From assembly GCA_003024985.2 (NCBI GenBank), contig PXIH01S0061769.1: a DNA stretch of 10,137 bases. One strand, given 5' to 3'. This stretch comes from Euperipatoides rowelli. Lineage: Eukaryota; Onychophora; Udeonychophora; Euonychophora; Peripatopsidae. Positions 1 through 7,429 of this stretch are shown here, piece after piece. A program made the translations under genes and the position numbers. The notes under the pieces were generated by a model that saw only the letters and a list, made by a program, of their open reading frames with translations, was not told the origin of the DNA and did no database searches. Within the stretch, counting starts at the first letter, position 1. Each line of letters starts with the position of its first letter.

Positions 1-4
1 TGAC

Positions 5-52
5 TATATATATATATATATATATACAGTATATATAAATACTGTATATATA
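5..52. repeat. (TA)n microsatellite with embedded hairpin
   Basis: An alternating TA run leads into two oppositely oriented TACAGTAT/ATACTGTA blocks. Positions 19-32 and 39-52 are perfect reverse complements (14 bp) around a 6-base loop. The structure is seen directly. It is best explained by interrupted TA-microsatellite expansion, and no function is inferred. Confidence 0.85.
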
Positions 53-59
53 CTTAGAA

Positions 60-1060
60 TATTTAACAATGTGTGTGAGTAAATCCACAAAGATTTATTG
101 CCACTGAGCAGAATATGAGATAAAGAATTTGTTATATCGAGGTTTAGCTGCAATTATTTTGAACTCATGGTGAGGCCTAGTTTATATCCGAAATGACAAA
201 GAAAATTAAGATAGGCTACCTTAGATTTTTGAATGATAGATGAGGTGTGTTATAGCAATTAAAATTATAAAACTTAAAATTGGTTTATTATGTTAAATTC
301 AGTTTGAGATTCAAAAAGGATTACTAGCATATATAATTAAATATTAATTTATTTTCAATCCTTCCCTTTAAAATCCTACATTTCACCTACTCATTTCCAT
401 TTACTACCATTCCACTTGCCAAAGCAAACAAAATTAAAAAAAAAACAACTGGATTTCTTAAGGCCTTTTGCTTAATGATATTTGAGAAAGGATAGGAGGT
501 TTCATTTAATTTTTTTTAGATCTTTAAAGCAGTGATTTAAAAATATAAGTACAGTATGTATAATGATTTTCTACTGTATTTTTAAAATATTGGCACAATT
601 CAATAAAAACAGAGTGATTGTAATTATTATAGCTTAGTATTTTAATGGAAATTACAAAAACTAAACAAGAAAAGGAGAGAAAGAGGTGACATAAAGTCCT
701 ATAATCTAATGATAAGTGTACAAATTACTGTAATTTTAGTAAACTCAAAGAAGTATTATTATTTATAGAAACTAGCAATGTTTGTAAAAGAACTAATGCT
801 GCAGACACATTTAGAGTTGAAATTAATATCTAAAAGATGGTGACAATACAGGTGAGCCCTTTGATCTAATTTGTCATCATATTACATAATTATATGTATT
901 ATACATTCTGATTATGCAGCCTGTGATAACCTAATTGTCATATTTACTGTATGGGAAAAAGGGGTGACAGAAAATCAATCAAAAGAAAACATCCTTTATT
1001 AATAATAAATAACATAAAATGTTGGAGAAATAAATTATTTTATTTCATCCATTTATTATA
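60..1060. other. AT-rich intergenic stretch, no gene recognised
   Basis: About 1 kb of AT-rich DNA with stops in every frame. It has short A and T runs, several TACTGTA/TACAGTA heptamers (550, 571, 726, 945) and a C-rich, G-poor patch at 359-420. I found no coding, RNA-gene or transposon-end signature here. Confidence 0.6.
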
Positions 1061-1061
1061 A

Positions 1062-1076
1062 CCCCCTCCCCCCCCC
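1062..1076. repeat. poly-C tract (C5 T C9)
   Basis: Fifteen bases that are all C except one T, in otherwise AT-rich sequence. It is one of six C or G homopolymer tracts of nine or more bases scattered through the window. It is read directly from the sequence, and no function is implied. Confidence 0.9.
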
Positions 1077-1077
1077 A

Positions 1078-2080
1078 CTAAACTTGCCAATTTAAAGTGT
1101 CCAAAAATAGTAACCTGGTATTTATATCACTGGGGAAGGGAAGTATGGGAAGGATATGAGAATATGGGAAGGACTGAATCCCAGGCTGCCAAAAAAAATT
1201 AAAAAGATGGTTTCCTTTTTTAAGGTGTGCTTCAAAATATTTAAATTAAAAAAGAGTATTTTTTTTTCATATTTTATTGATAATTTAAAACAAAGTAGAA
1301 AATTTTCAAAATTCAAATTTGATTTCAACATTTATTCTGTATTCCTGCTAGAGCTTATCATTTCCTGTGGATTAACCATTCCCAGCATTCCAGCAATTAT
1401 AATGTTACAATCATATATTACAATCGGGGAAAATATTAAAACTAATACTTTAGAACTATTTGCTAGATAATGAATTATTATCTTCCATGAGTATCTTTCA
1501 GACTTTTTATTGTCATATAGAATTATTATTTTCCTTGTGAAATAACTTGAATAAGAAAAGGATTAATGCCCCAAACCAGCAATATTTGCGACCATAGCCA
1601 AAACAGAAAGAACCTCTTATTTTTATTAGACTCGACAGTAAAGGATACATTTCAACTTTTTGATGCGAAAAACAGGAAAAATTTCCTATTTTTGGAGAAG
1701 CCGTGTTACAAATTTAATATTCTGGGAGGTGTAAAGGGACCAGTTCAATATTTTTAGGAAAAGGAATTGAACCAGATTCCTTATTTTTGAGTCTGATCGA
1801 AATGAGCCAAATTCAAAATTTTGGGAGTCAAATTTTACATTTTAGTAGAACAGTTACAATACTAAGTAAAGTTTTGCTTGTCAAATTTGTAAAACACTAA
1901 TCTCACGCACTGCCTCAGAATATCTTCACTGTGTTGTTTTAGCTTCTGCAGATAAATACACATTGCTGTACTTAAAATCCATCAATGTTTAAATAGTTTT
2001 TTTTGTATTCCTTTCCTTCTTTTCTTTTTTAAAAAATTCAAATGTTATTGTGATGTAATTATACCCTAATGTTCACCTCA
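1078..2080. other. AT-rich intergenic stretch, no gene supported
   Basis: Contains a 104-codon + strand open frame (1156-1470) and a 63-codon one (1566-1757). The first is dominated by F, K and I in its N-terminal half, as expected from A/T runs. Neither shows a recognisable motif or a conserved-looking segment. A small hairpin, AAGGAAT/ATTCCTT, lies at 1761-1782. I treat both open frames as chance, though a decayed unknown repeat cannot be excluded. Confidence 0.55.
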
Positions 2081-2081
2081 T

Positions 2082-2129
2082 GGAACCCATTCCCCCAGGG
2101 TTCCAGGAAACTCTATGTGGGAAACACTG
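2082..2129 (-). mobile_element. possible hAT-type transposon terminus (degenerate)
   Basis: Read on the - strand from 2129, this begins CAGTGTTTCCCACA and continues with GGAACCC and GGGTTCC blocks. Seen: the CAGTG start, and inverted GGAACC/GGGTTCC pieces at 2082-2087 and 2099-2104. Known: many hAT-superfamily ends start with CAGTG followed by CCCAA-like sequence and repeated GGTTCC blocks. Inference: this is one end of an old non-autonomous hAT element. I could not find a matching second terminus or an 8-bp target duplication, so the call is tentative. Confidence 0.3.
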
Positions 2130-2244
2130 GTCTAAAGTCTATAACATTTTTTAGTCCTACATTAAAACTACAGAATCAAAGAATTAATTTAAAAATTATT
2201 ATTTATCACTCTATTTTATTGTCTAAATCGATTTTTTAAAAAAT

Positions 2245-2267
2245 TTTTAAGTCTTTTAGACTTAAAA
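2245..2267. repeat. perfect 10-bp hairpin, 3-base loop
   Basis: TTTTAAGTCT and its exact reverse complement AGACTTAAAA are separated by TTT. The stem is AT-rich and stops at a mismatch on the next base. There is no adjoining gene for it to terminate or regulate, so it is recorded only as a structure. Confidence 0.8.
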
Positions 2268-2274
2268 CTGTATT

Positions 2275-2302
2275 TAAAATAAATAAATAAATAAAAATAA
2301 AG
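2275..2302. repeat. short ATAA-type microsatellite
   Basis: Roughly five tandem AAAT/ATAA tetranucleotide steps with one longer A run. It is visible directly and is a typical simple repeat of AT-rich animal DNA. Confidence 0.85.
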
Positions 2303-3129
2303 ATTTTGTTTGATAAAGATTTACTATTTTTTTTTTTTAATATTACAATTCATAAGTTTATATAGAAATTTAATTGACAGTAAAACCAGGTTGAAACAAG
2401 AACTTGGAACTTCCCTATTAAATGAATACAAGCTTGTAACCTGATAAAAGATGATTAAATCCCCAATATACACCATGGTCAGTCAATCAGAGAAATTTCT
2501 TTTTAACAGATATTTTTAAACTCATTATTTGTTAACTGTAATGTGACAAGTAAAAACAATCAGATAACCTCAAAAGAAATTTCAAACAATTTTCAGTTAA
2601 ATGCCAGAATGACCTTAAGAGAATTGTCCTATCCAATTTACTCCATGCAAAAAAAAAAAAAATCACTTTCCTGATTGGTTCTAGTACTTGAACTTGTCCA
2701 GTTTAGAACCGAAGAAAGAGAGAGAAATAATTGAGTTACAGTCCATCGAGGGTTGGGTAAATTTTCTTAGAGACATTTCAAGATCAAAGCAAAGGGTAGA
2801 TTGTGTTAAAGAAGATGGAAATCAATTTTTTTCATGATTGTTACACAGATATGATAGTCTCTAGTGTCCAGTTAAACATCACAATGAAGGGCAACACGAA
2901 TATTCATTTTGATTGAAAAATCAACTTAAAGGTAACATGCAATGGTTTGTAAACACTTTTATTTATCATTTATTTTGAAAGATAATTATTTTAACAAATG
3001 ATTCCACTTGTTATAAACAAATAAATAAGTTAAAAAAAAAATTATGAAATATGAAAATAAAAAAATTGTCTTAGTCTGAGATTACATTTTACTTGATGTA
3101 GCTTGATATTATTTAGTGACATCATGTGT

Positions 3130-3232
3130 AAACAATCTAAGATAGCAGGTAGTAGGGATCATCATTACTTCTAACATTGAGGTTGTTATTTGTTGCCTAG
3201 AAATCTATATGCTTTTCATATTTAGTTATTAT
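3130..3232 (+). repeat. left copy of ~100-bp direct repeat flanking the LINE
   Basis: Aligns with 4008-4108 in the same orientation. The 3' half is well conserved: about 54 columns starting CATTGAGGTTGTTATT and running through CTAGAAATCTATATGC show about six mismatches. The 5' half (AACAATCT, GATAGCAG, AGGGATCA) is conserved only in blocks with indels. The two copies bracket the truncated LINE. They may be an old, unusually long target-site duplication or two copies of an unrelated repeat. Its last ~10 bases overlap the start of detectable LINE homology. Confidence 0.8.
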
Positions 3233-3721
3233 TCAAAATAACCTCGGATGGGATACCCATGTTGAATCTATGCTAAACAAAATCAACAAAAAGATATTTG
3301 TCATTTATAAATTGAAGAGACTCAATGCTAGTGTCCAAATTATGATTAGGGCTTACACTGTGTATATTAGACCTTTGCTAGAGTAATGTGACCCAGTATG
3401 GAGCTCTTCATTAACAAAAAAAAAAAAATCCATGATCATCGAGTCTTTTCAGAGAAGAGTTATGAAAATCATTTCTAGAGACCAATATAAAAACTATAAT
3501 GATGCTTTACTACTCCTCAATTTAAAATCACTAGCTGATAGAAGAGTGGATCTATCTCTTCAGTTTGCTCTAAGCTTTTTTGTAACCTTCCCTCAATATC
3601 TAACCACAGACTAACATGTAATTCTGGAAAGCACATCATACCTTTTTCAAGAACAAAGAGATTATCAAACTCACCTATCATTAATTGTATTAAGCTGGTA
3701 AATGGTTTTGAGGATAATTAA
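3222..3721 (+). mobile_element. 5'-truncated, inactivated LINE: RT C-terminal region
   Basis: Relic of the C-terminal part of a non-LTR retrotransposon reverse transcriptase, of the CR1/L2/Jockey-like kind that ends with a PVW motif. One frame runs from about 3222 to 3614. It reads NLGWDTHVESML, then AYTVYIRPLLE, a TAA stop at 3384 where the family usually has Tyr or a similar residue, then CDPVWSSSLTK, IESFQRRVMKII and LNLKSLADRRVDLSLQFA. Homology resumes after a frameshift at 3623 with PFSRTKRLSNSPII and KLVNGFEDN, and stops at 3719-3721. The YxDD catalytic core and the endonuclease are absent, consistent with 5' truncation at insertion. The open frame from the Met at 3432 is therefore not a gene. 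The clade assignment is approximate. Confidence 0.85.
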
Positions 3722-3980
3722 CATTGTCTATTGATATTAATAAATGTGATTAGAGAGTTATCTGTGGCTGCATCTTTGAACTGTTACATGAAATTTTGTT
3801 GTATATAATACACTGTTACTCTATTTACACTAATGCATACTATACTGTATAATTGACCTTATTATGATCCTAGTTATTGTAAAGAATCCTACATCCATTT
3901 TTGGGCCAAGGATTTTTCAAATTTTTCATTGTATTTGTGCCTTTAAGATTAAATAAAAACTAATATAATAAAAATAAGAA
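3722..3980 (+). mobile_element. probable LINE 3' UTR and A-rich tail
   Basis: Non-coding sequence directly after the LINE stop codon. It ends in an A-rich segment (3951-3978) with AATAAA-like steps, including TTAAATAAAAACTAATA. Position and the A-rich end fit a LINE 3' UTR. The exact boundary is inferred, because 3979-4007 separates this tail from the right-hand direct repeat. Confidence 0.5.
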
Positions 3981-4007
3981 TATTTGCTTCTATATGCTAG
4001 TTGTTCT

Positions 4008-4108
4008 AACAATCTTCTAGGATAGCAGCAAGGGATCACCAATATGTCTATCATTGAGGTTGTTATTTATTGTCTAGAAATCTATATGCTTTTCCTAATT
4101 AGTTATTA
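4008..4108 (+). repeat. right copy of ~100-bp direct repeat flanking the LINE
   Basis: Partner of 3130-3232. In addition, the 13-mer AATATTTGCTTCT occurs just before this copy (3979-3991) and again at its end (4108-4120). This suggests a second, local duplication of about 129 bp. What followed the repeat before the LINE arrived cannot be settled from one locus. Confidence 0.8.
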
Positions 4109-4164
4109 ATATTTGCTTCTGTTAGTTATTCATGACACTGCCAAAGGCAGTTAAGTAAACAATC

Positions 4165-4183
4165 TTTCAGCAACTCGCTGAAA
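4165..4183. repeat. 7-bp hairpin TTTCAGC/GCTGAAA
   Basis: Perfect stem with a 5-base loop (AACTC). It does not match the histone 3' stem-loop consensus and has no adjoining gene. Recorded as a structure only. Confidence 0.7.
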
Positions 4184-4329
4184 CAATATAAATAAATCAT
4201 AAAGTAAACCACATAACATTGTAATGCCATACACAAGGGAGTAAGGATGGTCAAACTGATAGGACTGGCTCTCACTAGATCAACCAAATAAAAACAAATA
4301 TAAAAATAAACAAGCTAAACCGACACAGA

Positions 4330-4795
4330 TCATCCATGCCCCCCCCCCGTACCATAAGGCTAATCACATGCAGGCCATCAGTACCCACTTTTTGCCCAAT
4401 GCCATAAGGTTAAACTGTGCAGAACATCATAACCTCTTTCCCCCCCCCCACATCATATAGCTAAACCATGTAGAACATCAGTGACGTCTTTTTTGCCCCA
4501 TGCCAAAAGGCTAAACTATGCAGAACATCAGTACCCTCTTTTTTGCTCCGTAGCATAAGGTTAAACTTTGCAGAACACCAGTCCCTCTTTTTTGTCCCAT
4601 ACCACAAGGATAAACCTTGCATAACATCAGTGCCCTCTTTTTTGCCCCGTACCATAAGGCTAAACCCATGTTTTGGCCCCATACCATAAGGCTAAACCGT
4701 GCAGAACATCAGTACCCTCTTTTTTGCCCCGTACCATAAAGCTAAATCCATGTAGAAGACCAGTGCCATCTTTTTTGTCTTGTATCATAAGGACT
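4330..4795 (+). repeat. minisatellite of ~50-bp units, about 9 copies
   Basis: Tandem units built from a GCCCCGTACCATAAGG block, TAAACCATGCAGAACATC and AGTACCCTCTTTTTT. The TAA(A/T) anchor recurs at 4361, 4411, 4462, 4512, 4562, 4611, 4661, 4693 and 4743, giving steps of 50, 51, 50, 50, 49, 50, 32 and 50. The 32-base step is a unit with an ~18-bp internal deletion. Units are roughly 80-90% alike by eye. The CCCC in the unit is expanded to ten C at 4339-4348 and again at 4440-4449. Overlapping open frames on both strands (for example the - strand frames at 4461-4682 and 4660-4857) only read through the repeat. As 50 is not a multiple of 3, their residue pattern cycles every three units. Confidence 0.92.
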
Positions 4796-4812
4796 TTATA
4801 TATAGAGTTAAT

Positions 4813-5140
4813 AAAGGCATACCTCGCTAATATGGTGGTTAGTGAAGTGAATTCCAATTCCCCCCCCCCCCATCCTTTCCAGTACCTATAGAAAGCCTTA
4901 AAACATGTTTATAATAAACTATCATATACTGTATTAAATGCACACTAGTGTTAGGTTTGGAAAAACTGATGCAAAAAGTAATAAAAGACTTGTACTGCAT
5001 GATAGAAATAATAATATTTACGCTGAAAAAAAAATGATAATAATATATTAATTGAAAGTGACAAGACAGTGCCATATTAGCGAAATGCTCAAAGAGAGAT
5101 ATTGCTGTACCTATTGGAAGGGATGAAAGCCGCTCCAAGC
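4813..5140. mobile_element. possible pogo/Tigger-like DNA transposon remnant
   Basis: Seen: TCGCTAATATGG at 4824-4835 and its exact reverse complement at 5072-5083. Both are preceded, in their own orientation, by GCAT-containing sequence. The left side reads GGCATACCTCGCTAATATGG. Known: Tigger-type pogo elements begin with CAGGCATACCTCG, which is close to this. Inference: 4813-5140 is a decayed non-autonomous element, or the two sites are subterminal repeats of a larger one. A C12 tract (4860-4871) lies inside. The TA target duplication and outer ends are not clear, so the class is uncertain. Confidence 0.35.
4860..4871. repeat. poly-C tract (C12)
   Basis: Uninterrupted run of twelve C, 65 bases beyond the minisatellite. 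Its two closest neighbours are the C10 tracts inside the array. Confidence 0.9.
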
Positions 5141-5640
5141 AAGTATGACAATAATTCCTGTGTGTGTGTGCAACATTATTTTATTACTAAGAATGTGCAC
5201 ATATGCAAATCCAGCCTTATGAACAAATTAACATGATTTGCATGTGTAATGGAAGTTGATTGTTTGCCTCATTGTCTACAATCTCATGATTGATCAGATC
5301 ATAAATATGGAATTTACTATAAAATAGCAAATGTCTCATTGAGAAAGTAAACAATGCCCGGACGTAAATCAGTTTTTTACTTCCCACGGCGAATCAACAC
5401 AATAAACATCAAATAAATGAAATAGGAATTTGTTACAGGATATTGATAAAGAAAAGCTTAACAGAAACAAGGTAAATTCATGGCAATATTAATTAATTTA
5501 AACAAAACAACAAAAATTCAGCGTGGAGTTGTAGATCATTTTATTTTACTCCAGTCGAACATTTGGAATGAAAAATGTAGAAAAATAATATAAAATCTTA
5601 CTAAATAATGCATTTTTATTTAATAAAATCATATATTTTA
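5140..5640. other. AT-rich stretch with a small GC/CpG island, no gene supported
   Basis: Includes a short (TG)n run at 5160-5170 and a locally GC- and CpG-richer patch at 5354-5395. That patch carries a 20-codon frame, ATG at 5354, starting MPGRKSVFYF and ending at a TAA (5414-5416). The frame is too short to support as a gene. The rest is AT-rich, with stops in all frames. Confidence 0.5.
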
Positions 5641-5712
5641 GGCTTCAAACTGTGTTCCACGGAGCTCCAGAATTCTGCAATTAAAATCATTTGCAGAAGT
5701 TCCGCAAGTAAG
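5641..5712 (+). mobile_element. possible hAT-type terminal fragment
   Basis: Reads CAAACTGTGTTCCACGGAGC, then an interrupting AT-rich patch, then GAAGTTCCGCAAG. Known: repeated GTTCCGC(G/A)-type blocks after an AACTGTGTTCC start are common in hAT-family ends of many animals. Here the pattern is degenerate, and neither the CAGTGG-type start nor a target duplication is preserved. Tentative. Confidence 0.3.
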
Positions 5713-6465
5713 TTAAGATAAAAATTTAAAAAAATTAAATCATTTGTAATAGTTATTCGAATGGTCATTCATAACTAAATGTTATTCATTAGAAGGCCTA
5801 ATTATTCAAAATGGTGCACTTATTTGGATTACATGGAAACATTCACCTGAACCTTAAATTAACTAAAAACTAGAAGGGGGGGGGGGGAGCACAATTACTT
5901 GTAACATGGCACAGCTAGAATTTCTTTCAAAGTGATGAAAGGTTTAAGTGTGGTGATGTCGCACTTGTTTGACGATGGTGCATTTTGCCTAAGTTTGGCA
6001 CACCTATTTGGTGGGGTGCCATTTGATGGAATTCTACGGTGTATATTTTCAGAATAAATGAAATTAATGATAGTGATTTTCGCTTCCAAACACTTTAATG
6101 GGAGTTATTAAAATTGTTTTAAAATTATTATTATTTTAAATTTTGGTCAGTTACACTGCTGACTCCTGGTCAGAAAATCCAATCCAGTATAAAAAGTATT
6201 CCAAGAAGATTAGGATAATACACTGGAATTCACATTTATTAGATGTACAGAATCAGAACTTCATAGGACAATACAAGACAGTATAGAGATTCGCAGCAGT
6301 GTTTGGCTGTTATCCAATTTATTGTCTACCTACTGTTTATGAGCTTATTTTGTATCCTCTTCATATGGATTTTGCTCACTTTTTGCTCTGAATTCATGTT
6401 GCCATTATCATAATGAACCTGGTTGTTGCAATAATAAAATACCTAATCAACTATTTTTTGTTAGT
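5713..6465. other. stretch with a G12 tract and an unidentified 64-codon open frame
   Basis: A G12 run occupies 5876-5887. On the - strand 6089-5895 is open (64 codons, starting MEAKITIINF). Its middle is less AT-biased than its surroundings and rich in P, N, R and C. The + strand is also open across 5905-6054, reading LAHLFGGVPFDGI. I recognise neither reading. It may be a decayed fragment of a mobile-element coding region or chance in a GC-richer patch. The remainder (6090-6465) is AT-rich without recognised content. Confidence 0.35.
5876..5887. repeat. poly-G tract (G12)
   Basis: Uninterrupted run of twelve G, the only long homopolymer in the window with G on the + strand. The five others are C. 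Confidence 0.9.
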
Positions 6466-7050
6466 CGCTCATACTCTTCCTCATTTCATTCCATTTTCAC
6501 TCCTTTCCCCTTACAAATTTTATACCATCCCAACAATTCCCTTCCCCTTCAGACTTTCTCCTCCCATTTAACCAACCAAATTTCACTCATCCTATCCATT
6601 CCCCATATCCCCAAAACCACCCAGTTTACCAGTACCTACTCTTTATATTTTGATCTGTCCTACTTTAAACCTTCCTATCTTTATTATGTTTTTTCTTTCC
6701 CTTAATTTTCCACAAACCAGAAGCACGTGGGGACAGGGGTTCTCCCCCTCCCCACATAAATAATACATAACCCCCCTCCTCCAAATCTCCTCTTCCTGAC
6801 CTAAGTTCTAATATTACTTGCCCTTTCCTTTAATGCAACTCATTGTCTAGATCATTTCCATACAAATTTCCCTCATCCTTAATAACCTTCATATTCTGAC
6901 ATATATTTAATGATTTTTTTTAGAATTCTTCCATACCATGACATTTCCCCTTCAATCTTACTAACCTCTCAATTTGCTTGTACCATCACTTATAGATTAT
7001 ACTGTACCGCTAATTACTTATTTCACTTTCCCTTCCCATAGTTACAGATA
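6465..7050. other. C-rich, G-depleted strand-asymmetric region (left part)
   Basis: By hand count, 6481-6720 contains about 82 C and only 7 G in 240 bases. The asymmetry weakens but persists to about 7050. It is broken by one G-rich hairpin at 6727-6755. No coding frame is seen. The pattern resumes at 7430-7640 on the far side of the inserted element, so both parts probably belonged to one contiguous region. It could be a decayed simple or low-complexity sequence, or an untranslated part of an unknown repeat. Confidence 0.75.
6727..6755. repeat. GC-rich hairpin in AT-rich DNA
   Basis: GTGGGGA (6727-6733) pairs with TCCCCAC (6749-6755). Inside it, GGGG (6736-6739) can pair with CCCC across a short loop with a 2-base bulge. 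About 11 G/C-dominated pairs in total. It is preceded by a CACGTG palindrome (6724-6729). No gene context is visible. Confidence 0.65.
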
Positions 7051-7053
7051 ATT

Positions 7054-7419
7054 AGCCTGTTTCCATGGTCAATCTTAATTGGAACTAACCAAGCTCAAAG
7101 TTGGGAACTCCACATTATTAAATGATGCGAACTAGGAATCCCTCACATATTAACTGAGCTAGAAAGATGTCCTCTTTGCCATTATTGGTTAAAATCTAAG
7201 CAACAATGACTCAAATATACAGTATATAATTGCAATTTGATTGGTTAGCCCTTTTGATGGTGCCTATTTGAGTGGTTAGTCCTGTTTGTGCTATTTTTTT
7301 TTTTTTTTAATCATGGAAACACAATAAGAGTTGGGAGTTGACCATGGAAATAGAACACAGGATTTGGGAAATCCAGAGTTCCCAAGTGTTCAAACTGAGA
7401 CTAACCATGGAAACAGACT
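7054..7419. mobile_element. MITE with imperfect ~60-bp terminal inverted repeats
   Basis: The left end reads AGCCTGTTTCCATGGTCAAT. The right end, reverse-complemented from 7419, reads AGTCTGTTTCCATGGTTAGT. The first 32 columns match at about 26 positions, mostly differing by transitions. After an indel a second block matches (TTGGGAACTC, 7101-7110, against 7376-7385). TAAT flanks both sides (7049-7052, 7420-7423) and could be a target duplication, but its size is too ambiguous to set a superfamily. The 366-bp length, lack of coding capacity and AT-rich core with a T15 run (7294-7308) fit a MITE. The CCATGG-centred motif also recurs inside the right half (7311-7323, 7341-7360). Confidence 0.7.
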
Positions 7420-7429
7420 TAATATCCTA

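Larger units (their letters stand above)
2140..3129. other. AT-rich intergenic stretch, no gene recognised
   Basis: Holds the hairpin at 2245-2267, a short ATAA-type microsatellite at 2275-2302, A/T homopolymers near 2330 and 2650, and a loose GGTTCTA/TAGAACC inverted pair (2677-2683, 2704-2710). No reading frame of meaningful length or composition is present on either strand. Confidence 0.6.

Noticed and set aside
1156-1470. 104-codon + strand open frame
   Set aside because: F/K/I-rich composition that follows A/T runs, no motif or family resemblance, and no context. An open frame of this length is plausible by chance at this AT content.
1566-1757. 63-codon + strand open frame
   Set aside because: No recognisable domain. 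The surrounding sequence is repetitive AT-rich DNA and there is no coding signal beyond the lack of stops.
1761-1782. tRNA T-arm-like GGTTCAATTCC on the - strand
   Set aside because: The flanking bases do not form the T stem, and no D arm, anticodon arm or acceptor stem can be placed. The match comes from a small AAGGAAT/ATTCCTT hairpin.
3432-3614. 60-codon open frame as a stand-alone gene
   Set aside because: It is the middle of a LINE reverse-transcriptase relic. The same frame continues upstream through the stop at 3384, and homology continues downstream after a frameshift.
3130-4108. LTR retrotransposon with ~100-bp LTRs
   Set aside because: The direct repeats lack TG...CA ends, primer-binding site and polypurine tract, and the content between them is a non-LTR reverse-transcriptase relic.
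4165-4183. Histone mRNA 3' stem-loop
   Set aside because: It is a perfect hairpin, but its sequence, stem length and loop do not fit the histone consensus, and no histone gene is nearby.
4330-4795. CRISPR-like array
   Set aside because: The units are continuous tandem repeats with no unique spacers between conserved repeats, and the context is eukaryotic. It is a minisatellite.
4461-4891. Three overlapping 65-73 codon frames on both strands
   Set aside because: All read through the 50-bp minisatellite or its edge. Their repeated residues (GKKEGTDVLHG-like) are a by-product of the tandem DNA repeat.
4839-5138. 99-codon - strand open frame
   Set aside because: Low-complexity residues from AT-rich DNA plus a glycine run from the C12 tract. 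It spans the inverted-repeat region and shows no family resemblance.
6153-6302. 9-bp inverted pair ACACTGCTG (6153-6161) / CAGCAGTGT (6294-6302)
   Set aside because: Considered as transposon ends. Only 9 bp match, the flanks do not extend the similarity and no target duplication is visible, so chance is likely.
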